Assembly: GCA_033558025.1 (NCBI GenBank) | Contig: JAUCEF010000015.1 | Coordinates: forward strand, 1-43,665 | Length of the DNA stretch: 43,665 nucleotides | Reading direction: 5' to 3' | From: Phytophthora sp. 'mugwort' | Lineage: Eukaryota; Oomycota; Peronosporomycetes; Peronosporales; Peronosporaceae | Shown here: positions 36,323-43,665 of the stretch, piece by piece | How the letters are laid out: every line of letters starts with the position of its first letter | How positions within the stretch are numbered: position 1 is the stretch's first letter | Program-made: the position numbers and the translations under genes | The notes under the pieces: generated by a model | Databases searched by the model: none | Told to the model about the DNA's origin: nothing | What the model saw: only the letters and a program-made list of their open reading frames with translations

Positions 36323-37816
36323 ATGTTTTTTCAGGAAATTTTTAATAATAATTTTGAAATTATTATCCCCGAATTTTTTTTAACAACTTTTTTATTAATT
36401 TTATTATTATTTGGTGTTTTTTATAAAAAAAATCAAAATGCTCAAAAAATTTTGATTATTAAAAATATTACTACTATAATAATATATTTATTATTAATTC
36501 TTTTAATATTAACGTTAAATATAACAAATATTTCAAGTAACATATTAAATGGTGTATTACTTATTAATAATTTTACACAATTTATTAAAATAATTTTAAT
36601 TTTATTAACAATTATTTGTTTTTTAATACAACAAAAATATTTAATACAACAAAAAATAAATTCATATGAAATTAATATATTAATGTTAATATCATTATTG
36701 GGTTTAATGTTATTGGTATCTGCAAATCATTTTATTACTTTATATTTAGCAATTGAATTACAAAGTTTAAGTTTTTATATATTAACATCCACCCAAAAAA
36801 AATCGATATTATCAATTGAGGCTGGTTTAAAATATTTTATTTTAGGATCAATTGCTTCAGGTTTTATTCTATTTGGTTCTTCAATAATTTATGCTATTAC
36901 AGGTTCATTAAATTTTAATAATATTTTTTTAATATTATCAAATATAAATTTTTTAGATAATATAAATATATTAATTAGTTTATCTTATGGATTAATTTTT
37001 ATTTTAGTTGGTATTTTATTTAAAATAGGTGCTACACCTTTTCATTTTTGGTTGCCTGATGTATATGAAGGTGCTCCAAATAATATTTCAAGTTTTTTTG
37101 CTATTGTACCAAAAATTGCTTTTATAGGAATTTTAATTCGTTTATTTTTTGAGATTTTTTTTAATATTTCATATTTCTTTGAAATTTTTTTTTATATTAT
37201 TTCATTTTTATCTATGTTAATCGGTGCATTATCGGCATTACAACAAAAAAAAATCAAAAGATTATTAGCTTATAGTGCAATAAGTCATGTAGGTTTTATA
37301 TTAATAGGATTTACTTCAAATATGTTAAATAATATTCCATTTATTTTATTATATATTATAATTTATATTATAACAAGTATTAATTTATGGACTTCTTATT
37401 TATCTTTAAATATCAATCATAAACCAATTAAATATTTAACAGATTTATCAAATATATATACTATTAATAAATTAATTGCTATTATTATAATCATAAATAT
37501 TTTTTCATTAGCTGGTATACCCCCATTAGCGGGTTTTTTTTCAAAATTATTTATATTTTTTTCAGCTATTAAAAATAATTATTTTAGTTTAGTATTTTTT
37601 GGTATTATTATAAGTGTTTTAAGCTCTTTTTATTATTTAAAAATAATTAAAATTATTTATTTTGAAAAAATATTTAGAAAAATGTATATTTCACAAATAA
37701 ATAAAAGTCAAAGTATAATATTATTAATTAGTACTCAATTTATTTTATTTTTATTTATTTATCCTAATATTATATTAATAAATTTAAACAAAATTTATTT
37801 ATATTTATTAATATAA
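36323..37816 (+). CDS. nad2: NADH dehydrogenase subunit 2
   Basis: This 497-residue antiporter-like subunit of complex I (NuoN family) has YLAIELQSLSFYILTSTQKK, GLKYFILGSIASGFILFGSS and FKIGATPFHFWLPDVYEGAP, all standard NuoN signatures. LAGIPPLAGFFSKLFIF follows near the C-terminal third. Fourteen transmembrane helices are expected. It is unbroken and followed by trnF. Confidence 0.98.
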   Translation: MFFQEIFNNNFEIIIPEFFLTTFLLILLLFGVFYKKNQNAQKILIIKNITTIIIYLLLILLILTLNITNISSNILNGVLLINNFTQFIKIILILLTIICFLIQQKYLIQQKINSYEINILMLISLLGLMLLVSANHFITLYLAIELQSLSFYILTSTQKKSILSIEAGLKYFILGSIASGFILFGSSIIYAITGSLNFNNIFLILSNINFLDNINILISLSYGLIFILVGILFKIGATPFHFWLPDVYEGAPNNISSFFAIVPKIAFIGILIRLFFEIFFNISYFFEIFFYIISFLSMLIGALSALQQKKIKRLLAYSAISHVGFILIGFTSNMLNNIPFILLYIIIYIITSINLWTSYLSLNINHKPIKYLTDLSNIYTINKLIAIIIIINIFSLAGIPPLAGFFSKLFIFFSAIKNNYFSLVFFGIIISVLSSFYYLKIIKIIYFEKIFRKMYISQINKSQSIILLISTQFILFLFIYPNIILINLNKIYLYLLI

Positions 37817-37822
37817 TATTTA

Positions 37823-37896
37823 GTTTGGATAGCTCAGTTGGTTAGAGTAAAAGACTGAAAATCTTTGTGTCGGTGGTTCAAATCCACCTCCAGACA
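37823..37896 (+). tRNA. trnF(gaa): tRNA-Phe(GAA)
   Basis: Acceptor GTTTGGA/TCCAGAC, anticodon GAA in GACTGAAAATC, T-arm GGTGG-TTCAAAT-CCACC. Confidence 0.95.
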
Positions 37897-37912
37897 ATTT
37901 TATTATTAAAAT

Positions 37913-38239
37913 ATGTATCTTTTAAGAATAACTTTTAAATCATTTCAAAAAATAAATCAACTCAAACAAAATTTATTAAAATTAAAAAAAATTAATAAAT
38001 TCAAAAATATTCAAATACCCGGTGTATTTCAAACAAAACAAAAAAAAAAAATTTTTACATTATTAAGATCTCCCCATGTAAATAAAAAATCACGTGAACA
38101 TTTTATTCATAAAAATTATACTTCTAAAATTAATATAAAATTTAAAAATATTTTTTATTTATTAAATTTTTTAGTTTTAATTAAAAAATTTTTATCTAAA
38201 AATTCATTAATAAATATTAAAATTATAAAAAAAAATTAA
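37913..38239 (+). CDS. rps10: Ribosomal protein S10 (uS10)
   Basis: This 108-residue small-subunit protein has IQIPGVFQTKQKKKIFTLLR followed by SPHVNKKSREHF. This is the conserved uS10 loop and strand (xGPIPLPTxxxxxTVLRSPHVxKxSREQF). The N- and C-terminal thirds are Lys/Asn-rich. It is isolated from its ancestral S10 operon, between trnF and a tRNA cluster. Confidence 0.93.
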   Translation: MYLLRITFKSFQKINQLKQNLLKLKKINKFKNIQIPGVFQTKQKKKIFTLLRSPHVNKKSREHFIHKNYTSKINIKFKNIFYLLNFLVLIKKFLSKNSLINIKIIKKN

Positions 38240-38249
38240 AATTAAACTT

Positions 38250-38323
38250 ATGCTTATAGCTTAAATGGATAAAGCGTTAGATTGCGGATCTATAAAATGA
38301 AAGTTCAAATCTTTCTAAGCATA
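38250..38323 (+). tRNA. trnR(gcg): tRNA-Arg(GCG)
   Basis: Acceptor ATGCTTA/TAAGCAT, anticodon GCG in GATTGCGGATCT, T-arm GAAAG-TTCAAAT-CTTTC. G34 should read CGU/CGC. This unusual anticodon is also known from oomycete mtDNA. Confidence 0.93.
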
Positions 38324-38337
38324 TATTTTATTTATTT

Positions 38338-38409
38338 TGAAGTATAGCCAAGTGGTAAGGCCTCCGTTTTTGGTACGGAAAATCAAAGGTTCGAATCCTT
38401 TTACTTCAA
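38338..38409 (+). tRNA. trnQ(uug): tRNA-Gln(UUG)
   Basis: Acceptor TGAAGTA/TACTTCA, anticodon TTG in TCCGT-TTTTGGT-ACGGA, T-arm AAAGG-TTCGAAT-CCTTT. Confidence 0.94.
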
Positions 38410-38411
38410 AA

Positions 38412-38485
38412 GGGCCTATAACTCAGTTGGTTAGAGTATACGCCTGATAAGTGTAAAGTCAGTAGTTCAAATCTACTTAGGCCCA
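38412..38485 (+). tRNA. trnI(gau): tRNA-Ile(GAU)
   Basis: Acceptor GGGCCTA/TAGGCCC, anticodon GAT in CGCCTGATAAGTG, T-arm AGTAG-TTCAAAT-CTACT. Reads AUU/AUC. Confidence 0.95.
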
Positions 38486-38487
38486 AT

Positions 38488-38560
38488 GAATAATTAACTC
38501 AATTGGTAGAGTATTTCGTTTACACCGAAAATGTTAGCGGTTCGAGTCCGTTATTATTCA
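38488..38560 (+). tRNA. trnV(uac): tRNA-Val(UAC)
   Basis: Acceptor GAATAAT/ATTATTC, anticodon TAC in TTTCG-TTTACAC-CGAAA, T-loop TTCGAGT. It lies 17 nt before the rps12 ATG. Confidence 0.93.
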
Positions 38561-38577
38561 ATAAAATAACAAATAAT

Positions 38578-38958
38578 ATGTCAACAATTAATCAATTATT
38601 TTTAAAAAAACAAAAACGTTTAGAAAAAAAAAAAAGAAATAAAAGTCCAGCTTTAAAACAATGTCCTCAACGTAAAGGTATTTGTTTAAAAGTTTATAAT
38701 ACAACACCTAAAAAACCAAATTCTGCTATGCGTAAAGTAGCAAAAGTACACCTATCTAGTAGGTATACAATAATTACTTATATTCCAGGTATTGGTCATA
38801 CTTTACAAGAACATTCAATAGTATTAGTTAGAGGAGGTCGTGTAAAAGATTTACCTGGAGTAAAATATCATGTAATTCGTGGTAAATATGATTTATTAGG
38901 GATTTATTCTCGAAAAACATCAAGATCAAAATATGGAACTAAAATACGAAGAGTATAA
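38578..38958 (+). CDS. rps12: Ribosomal protein S12 (uS12)
   Basis: This 126-residue decoding-site protein has the signatures [60 protein letters not shown] and [14 protein letters not shown]. The PNSA and the K at streptomycin-relevant positions are conserved. ATG 38578 (MSTINQLF) is chosen because the frame upstream runs through trnV. Confidence 0.98.
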   Translation: MSTINQLFLKKQKRLEKKKRNKSPALKQCPQRKGICLKVYNTTPKKPNSAMRKVAKVHLSSRYTIITYIPGIGHTLQEHSIVLVRGGRVKDLPGVKYHVIRGKYDLLGIYSRKTSRSKYGTKIRRV

Positions 38959-38980
38959 AATAAAAAAATTATTTATAAAT

Positions 38981-39365
38981 ATGTTATTAAAAAAAGGAAA
39001 AAAAAACTTGTTCTGAAAACATATTTATAAATATTTTAATTACTTTAAAAAAAATTACAAAACAAAAACCGAATTTTATTTTATTTAAATCAATTGAAAA
39101 TTTATTACCGAAATTAAAAGCAATAAGTATTCCAAATAAAAAACGAAATAAAAAAAAAAAAAAAAAAGATAGATATTTTTTAATGCTTTTAAATGAAGAT
39201 AAACAAATTAAAAAATCGATATCGTGGTTACTTTTAAATGCAAATTTAAAAAACATAACAAACGAAATTATTCAAACTTCAAAAAATAAAAGTAAAACAA
39301 TCAATACAAAAAAACAATATTATAAAAATATAAAAAAATTAAAATTTAATCTTATTTTTGATTAA
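38981..39365 (+). CDS. rps7: Ribosomal protein S7 (uS7), with an apparent 1-nt frameshift
   Basis: The uS7 N-terminus is read from ATG 38981 as MLLKKGKK (family LMxxGKKxxAExIxY), then a 9-A run at 38998-39006 throws the frame. From 39007 onward the frame that starts SENIFINILITLKKI continues through a central LPKLKAISIPNKKRNKKK to WLLLNANLKN (family W...AAR.r....M...L..E) and TAA 39363-39365. With eight A the gene reads through at about 128 codons. Codons KKLFIN just before the ATG also look S7-like, so translation may begin upstream at a non-ATG codon overlapping the rps12 end. Confidence 0.75.
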
Positions 39366-39425
39366 TTTTTTTAAAATACATTATTTATCATTAAATAATT
39401 AATTATTACAAATTATAAAATTCTT

Positions 39426-40340
39426 ATGAAAAATTATTATTATATTAATAAAAAAAATTTACAAATAGAAACTACAACAAATGATTCTAATATCGATAAA
39501 TTTCAAAATGATTTAAAAATTTTAAAAGAAATTAGTAATAATATACAAAATACACAAAAACATCCTTATCATTTAGTAGATCCAAGTCCTTGGCCTTTTA
39601 TAATTTCTTTTGGACTTTTTTTTTTAACTTTTGGTGGTGCTATGTATTTTCATGGTTATATTGGCAGTAATTTCTTAATTTTAACAGGATTTTTAATGAT
39701 TATTTTAACAATGTATACTTGGTTTCGTGATATAGTTAGAGAAGCTGTATATGAAGGTCAACATACTAAACAAGTACAATTAGGTTTAAGAAATGGTATG
39801 CTTTTATTTATTTTTAGTGAATTACTATTTTTTGTTAGTTTTTTTTGGGCTTTTTTTCATTCAGCTTTAGCACCAACACCTGAAATTGGATCTTTATGGC
39901 CACCATTAGGTATTGAAACTGTTAATGCTTGGGGTATTCCTTTATTAAATACTGTAATATTATTATCATCTGGGGCAACTATTACTTGGGCACACCATTC
40001 AATAGTTTTTGGTGATAGAAAAAATGCTATTTTAAGTTTAATTATTACAATTTTATTAGCTTTTTTTTTTACTTTAATTCAAGCCTATGAATATATTGAA
40101 AGTACTTTTTCAATTTCTGATAGTATTTATGGTACAACTTTTTTTTTATTAACAGGTTTTCATGGTATTCACGTTATTGTAGGTACTATTTTTATTATAG
40201 TAAGTACTATTAGATTAATTAATCATCATTTTACAAAACAACATCATTTCGGTTTTGAAGCTGCAGCTTGGTATTGGCATTTTGTAGATGTTGTTTGGTT
40301 ATTTTTATTTGTAGCAGTTTACTGGTGGGGAGGTAATTAA
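39426..40340 (+). CDS. cox3: Cytochrome c oxidase subunit 3
   Basis: This 304-residue complex IV subunit has seven transmembrane helices. HPYHLVDPSPWPFIISFGLF starts the conserved core; WFRDIVREAVYEGQHT and FFHSALAPTPEIGSLWPP are signature loops, and the protein ends HFVDVVWLFLFVAVYWWGG. The core is preceded by 45 hydrophilic residues absent from typical Cox3, which usually has fewer than 10 before HPxHLVDPSPWP. No internal ATG offers a later start. Confidence 0.97.
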   Translation: MKNYYYINKKNLQIETTTNDSNIDKFQNDLKILKEISNNIQNTQKHPYHLVDPSPWPFIISFGLFFLTFGGAMYFHGYIGSNFLILTGFLMIILTMYTWFRDIVREAVYEGQHTKQVQLGLRNGMLLFIFSELLFFVSFFWAFFHSALAPTPEIGSLWPPLGIETVNAWGIPLLNTVILLSSGATITWAHHSIVFGDRKNAILSLIITILLAFFFTLIQAYEYIESTFSISDSIYGTTFFLLTGFHGIHVIVGTIFIIVSTIRLINHHFTKQHHFGFEAAAWYWHFVDVVWLFLFVAVYWWGGN

Positions 40341-40364
40341 TTTATTAAAAAATTAATAATTTTT

Positions 40365-41084
40365 ATGGTTAGTCCTTTAGAACAATTTGAAATTTTACCT
40401 ATTTTTCAAATACCTTTTGTATTTACTAATGCTTCTTTAATTTTAGTAATAGGTTTAGTTTATTTATATATATTTACATGTATAAAAACTAAATTTATTC
40501 CAACACGTTTTCAACAAATTTTTGAAATGATTTTTAATATTACAATTGAATTAACTTATTCTAGTATAGGAAAAGCTGGTAAATATTTTGTTTCATTAAT
40601 TTTTGTTGTTTTTTTTTTTATTTTATTATGTAATTTAATAGGAATGATTCCATACAGTTTTACTATAACAAGTCATTTAATTATTACGTTTACTTTAGCA
40701 TTAACAATTTATTTAGGTTTTAATTTAATTGGAATTAAAAAACATAAATTTAATTTTTTAAATTTATTATTACCTAGTGGTGCAAGTATAGCATTAGTTC
40801 CCATCTTAGTACCTATTGAATTAGTTTCATACATTTTTCGTGTAATTAGTTTACCTGTACGATTATTTGCAAATATGATGGCTGGACATACTTTATTAAA
40901 AGTAATTGCAGGTTTTGCTTGGGCTATGTTAAATGTAAATAGTTTTATTTTTATGGCACATTTTATTCCATTAATAATTATTGTATTATTGGTTGGTTTA
41001 GAAATTGCTGTAGCTTTAATTCAGGCATATGTGTTTACGATTTTAACGTGTATGTATATAAATGATGCTTTAAATTTACATTAA
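40365..41084 (+). CDS. atp6: ATP synthase F0 subunit a
   Basis: This 239-residue subunit a forms the proton half-channels against the Atp9 ring. The start MVSPLEQFEILPIF is typical of stramenopile and plant Atp6. The essential arginine lies in SLPVRLFANMMAGHTLLKV. The C-terminus EIAVALIQAYVFTILTCMYI carries the conserved Gln and Tyr. It follows cox3 after 24 nt. Confidence 0.98.
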   Translation: MVSPLEQFEILPIFQIPFVFTNASLILVIGLVYLYIFTCIKTKFIPTRFQQIFEMIFNITIELTYSSIGKAGKYFVSLIFVVFFFILLCNLIGMIPYSFTITSHLIITFTLALTIYLGFNLIGIKKHKFNFLNLLLPSGASIALVPILVPIELVSYIFRVISLPVRLFANMMAGHTLLKVIAGFAWAMLNVNSFIFMAHFIPLIIIVLLVGLEIAVALIQAYVFTILTCMYINDALNLH

Positions 41085-41120
41085 TAAAATATACAAAAAT
41101 AAGATATAATATTTTATATT

Positions 41121-41194
41121 GGAAAAATAGCTCAGTTGGTTAGAGTGGTAGCTTGTCACGCTATAAGTCGCGGGTTCAAGTCCCGTTTTTTCCG
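41121..41194 (+). tRNA. trnD(guc): tRNA-Asp(GUC)
   Basis: Acceptor GGAAAAA/TTTTTCC, anticodon GTC in AGCTTGTCACGCT, T-arm GCGGG-TTCAAGT-CCCGT. Confidence 0.95.
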
Positions 41195-41228
41195 TTTAAA
41201 TTTATTATATTTAAAAAAATTTATAAAT

Positions 41229-41582
41229 ATGTTATTAAATTATTCAAATATTTTTATATTCTTAATATTAAGTTTATTTTTATCAATTTTAATTTTCATT
41301 TTATCTTTTAGTTTAATTAAACAAAAAGATGATTTAGAAAAGTTAACAGCCTATGAATGTGGATTTAATCCTTATGATGATGCTAGAAAAATTTTTGATG
41401 TAAAATTTTATTTAGTAGCTATCCTTTTTATTATTTTTGATTTAGAAGCTGTTTTTATTTTTCCTTGGGTTTTAACTTTAAGTTCAAATTTTTCATGGGG
41501 ATTTTGGACTATGATTGAATTTTTAGTTGAATTAGTTATAGGTTTTATTTATATTTGGTGTAGTGATGCTTTAGAATGGTAA
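41229..41582 (+). CDS. nad3: NADH dehydrogenase subunit 3
   Basis: This 117-residue complex I subunit (NuoA family) has three helices and the matrix loop KLTAYECGFNPYDDARKIFD, whose Cys is the active/deactive-state residue. FYLVAILFIIFDLEAVFIFP follows with the conserved acidic pair. ATG 41229 is chosen; the frame upstream runs into trnD. Confidence 0.98.
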   Translation: MLLNYSNIFIFLILSLFLSILIFILSFSLIKQKDDLEKLTAYECGFNPYDDARKIFDVKFYLVAILFIIFDLEAVFIFPWVLTLSSNFSWGFWTMIEFLVELVIGFIYIWCSDALEW

Positions 41583-42048
<466 letters not shown>

Positions 42049-42072
42049 TTAAAATTAAATCCTGAAAAATAT

Positions 42073-42132
42073 GATAAAAATTAATTTTTATCGTATTTTA
42101 TGTTATATATATACTAATACTGGTTATAGTAT
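42073..42132 (+). other. Paired palindromes after atp9
   Basis: A perfect 20-bp palindrome GATAAAAATTAATTTTTATC at 42073-42092 is followed by hairpin ATACTA...TAGTAT at 42111-42132 with a 10-nt loop. They lie 25 nt after the atp9 stop, likely marking an mRNA 3' end or processing site. Confidence 0.5.
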
Positions 42133-42170
42133 TTATTTTAGAAAAAAAATTATTTATTTTTTTAATATAT

Positions 42171-42202
42171 AAATATTTATAATTATAAATATTTATAATT
42201 AT
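42171..42202 (+). repeat. Two tandem copies of a 16-nt AT unit
   Basis: AAATATTTATAATTAT occurs twice in a row immediately before the nad9 leader. Confidence 0.85.
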
Positions 42203-42211
42203 TTTTTATTT

Positions 42212-42778
42212 ATGAAAGTATTAAAAAAATTTAGTCAATATTTATTACAGATTTTACCAATAATAAATTATACTTTATATAAAAATGAATTATGTATAAA
42301 TATTTCTACAAAAAATTTAATTCCTATTTTATTTTTTTTAAAAAATCATACAAATACTCAATTTAAAGTATTATCAGAAATTTGTGTTATAGATTATATT
42401 AATAAAAAAAAACGTTTTGAAATAATTTATAATTTATTAAGTATTCGTTTTAATAGTCGTTTAAAAATTAAAATAATAATTAATGAATTACAACCGGTAG
42501 ATTCAATTATAAAAATATATCAATCAGCCAATTGGTGTGAAAGAGAAGTTTGGGATATGTTTGGTATTTTTTTTTTATACCATCCCGATTTAAGACGGAT
42601 TTTAACAGATTATGGTTTTGAAGGACATCCTTTACGTAAAGATTTCCCTTTAAGTGGTTTTTTAGAAATTTTTTATAATGAATTAAAAAAACGTGTTGTT
42701 TATGAACCCATTAATTTATCACAACAATACCGATTATTTGAATTTAATAATCCTTGGAATAATAAAATAAATATGTAA
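42212..42778 (+). CDS. nad9: NADH dehydrogenase subunit 9 (30 kDa)
   Basis: This 188-residue peripheral complex I subunit (NuoC family) has SANWCEREVWDMFGIFFLYH followed by PDLRRILTDYGFEGHPLRKD, the near-invariant NuoC signature. The N-terminal half is the divergent alpha/beta domain. It is 47 nt before cob. Confidence 0.98.
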   Translation: MKVLKKFSQYLLQILPIINYTLYKNELCINISTKNLIPILFFLKNHTNTQFKVLSEICVIDYINKKKRFEIIYNLLSIRFNSRLKIKIIINELQPVDSIIKIYQSANWCEREVWDMFGIFFLYHPDLRRILTDYGFEGHPLRKDFPLSGFLEIFYNELKKRVVYEPINLSQQYRLFEFNNPWNNKINM

Positions 42779-42825
42779 TATTTTATTAATTATTTTTGCT
42801 TTTAGGTAATTTTTCATTTCATATT

Positions 42826-43665
42826 ATGAGATGGAATAAAAAATCATTATTTGCGATTCTTAATAATCATTTAATAGATTATCCTACACCTATTAATTTA
42901 AATTATTTTTTTGGATTCGGTTCGTTAGCTGGTATTATGTTAGTAATACAAATTTTAACAGGTATTTTTTTAGCAATGCATTATACTCCACATATTGATT
43001 TAGCTTTTAATAGTGTTGAACATATTATGAGAGATGTAAATAATGGTTGGTTAATTAGATATACACATGCAAATGGAGCATCTTTTTTTTTTATTGTTGT
43101 ATATATTCATATTTTTCGTGGTTTATATTATGGTTCTTATATCACACCAAGAGAAGCTATATGGTCTTCTGGTGTAATTATTTTTATTTTAATGATGGCT
43201 ACAGCTTTTATGGGTTATGTTTTACCTTGGGGACAAATGAGTTTTTGGGGTGCAACTGTTATTACTAATTTATTTTCTGCAATACCCTTAATAGGAAAAG
43301 ATATTGTTGATTGGCTTTGGGGCGGATTTGCTGTTGATAATCCAACATTAAATCGTTTTTTTAGTTTACATTTTACATTACCTTTTATAATTGTGGGTGC
43401 CGTATTGATACATTTAATTTTATTACATGAAGTTGGTTCAAATAATCCTTTAGGTATTACATTAAAAAATGAAAATATACCTTTTTATCCATATTTTTAT
43501 ACTAAAGATTTATTTGGATTAATGATCTTATTTTTGATTTTCTTTATTTTTATTTTTTTTTATCCTAATACATTAGGTCATCCCGATAATTATATTGAAG
43601 CAAATCCAATGAAAACACCTTTACATATCGTACCAGAATGGTATTTTTTACCGTTTTATGCAATT
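42826..43665 (+). CDS. cob: Apocytochrome b (truncated by window end)
   Basis: The first 280 codons of the complex III heme-b subunit are present and the frame is still open at the last base. Seen are [20 protein letters not shown], heme-ligand histidines in [11 protein letters not shown] and the segment [12 protein letters not shown] with [27 protein letters not shown] at the Qo side, and the PEW motif in [14 protein letters not shown]. About 100 C-terminal codons lie outside the window. Confidence 0.98.
   Translation, partial: MRWNKKSLFAILNNHLIDYPTPINLNYFFGFGSLAGIMLVIQILTGIFLAMHYTPHIDLAFNSVEHIMRDVNNGWLIRYTHANGASFFFIVVYIHIFRGLYYGSYITPREAIWSSGVIIFILMMATAFMGYVLPWGQMSFWGATVITNLFSAIPLIGKDIVDWLWGGFAVDNPTLNRFFSLHFTLPFIIVGAVLIHLILLHEVGSNNPLGITLKNENIPFYPYFYTKDLFGLMILFLIFFIFIFFYPNTLGHPDNYIEANPMKTPLHIVPEWYFLPFYAI

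Noticed and set aside
38987..39256. Minus-strand 89-codon ORF
   Set aside because: Antisense to rps7, whose S7 segments are clearly recognisable on the plus strand.
39183..39365. Separate 60-codon plus ORF
   Set aside because: It is the 3' part of rps7 in the same frame, seen as separate only because of the frameshift upstream.

Overview
The window is almost certainly mitochondrial DNA of a stramenopile (heterokont) protist. It is very AT-rich and densely packed, with no introns that I can see. It encodes respiratory-chain and ATP-synthase subunits, two rRNAs, 25 tRNA species and an unusually large bacterial-type ribosomal protein set. Several features fit stramenopiles: nad11 and tatC on mtDNA, no trnT, trnR(GCG), remnants of the S10/spc/alpha ribosomal operons, and a 32-codon ORF between cox2 and cox1 like the one I recall in Phytophthora. 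I cannot name the genus; oomycete-like and bicosoecid-like lineages both remain possible. The code looks standard: tryptophan is TGG, the only trnW is CCA, and nad11 ends in a TGA that overlaps the nad1 ATG. The window stops inside cob, so it is not the whole molecule.

Layout. Positions 1-9476 form a huge inverted repeat (two arms of about 4.7 kb, about 31 nt between them) carrying trnS(UGA), trnC, rpl31-like, tatC, two trnL, nad11, nad1 and nad4L. The left arm differs from the right by at least three 1-nt homopolymer indels that break nad11 and nad1. Next come rps13-rps11 (-) and, divergently, rpl2-rps19-rps3-rpl16, trnI(CAU), an S1-like ORF, atp8, trnK, trnA, rps14-rps8-rpl6-rps2 and a split rps4, then rnl. 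A tRNA cluster, rpl14-rpl5, an orphan ORF, a repeat-rich noncoding stretch and rns follow. Then come trnW, cox2, a TatA-like mini-ORF, cox1 and a second orphan ORF. A minus-strand block (nad7, rpl10-like, trnH, nad4, trnE, atp1, nad5, nad6, trnR) converges on it. The last block is plus-strand: nad2, trnF, rps10, four tRNAs, rps12-rps7, cox3, atp6, trnD, nad3, atp9, nad9, cob.

Function. The genes serve complex I (nad1,2,3,4,4L,5,6,7,9,11), complex III (cob), complex IV (cox1-3), ATP synthase (atp1,6,8,9), the mitoribosome, and apparently a minimal twin-arginine translocase (TatC plus a 32-residue TatA-like protein). The points most worth a second look are: the rps4 gene broken into an S4-domain ORF and a hexapeptide-repeat ORF followed by the missing C-terminal domain; the TatA/TatC pair; three overlooked ribosomal protein candidates (L31, L10, S1); a possible degenerate 5S rRNA; a short intergenic repeat inverted around the cox2-cox1 block; and homopolymer frameshifts that look like sequence errors.
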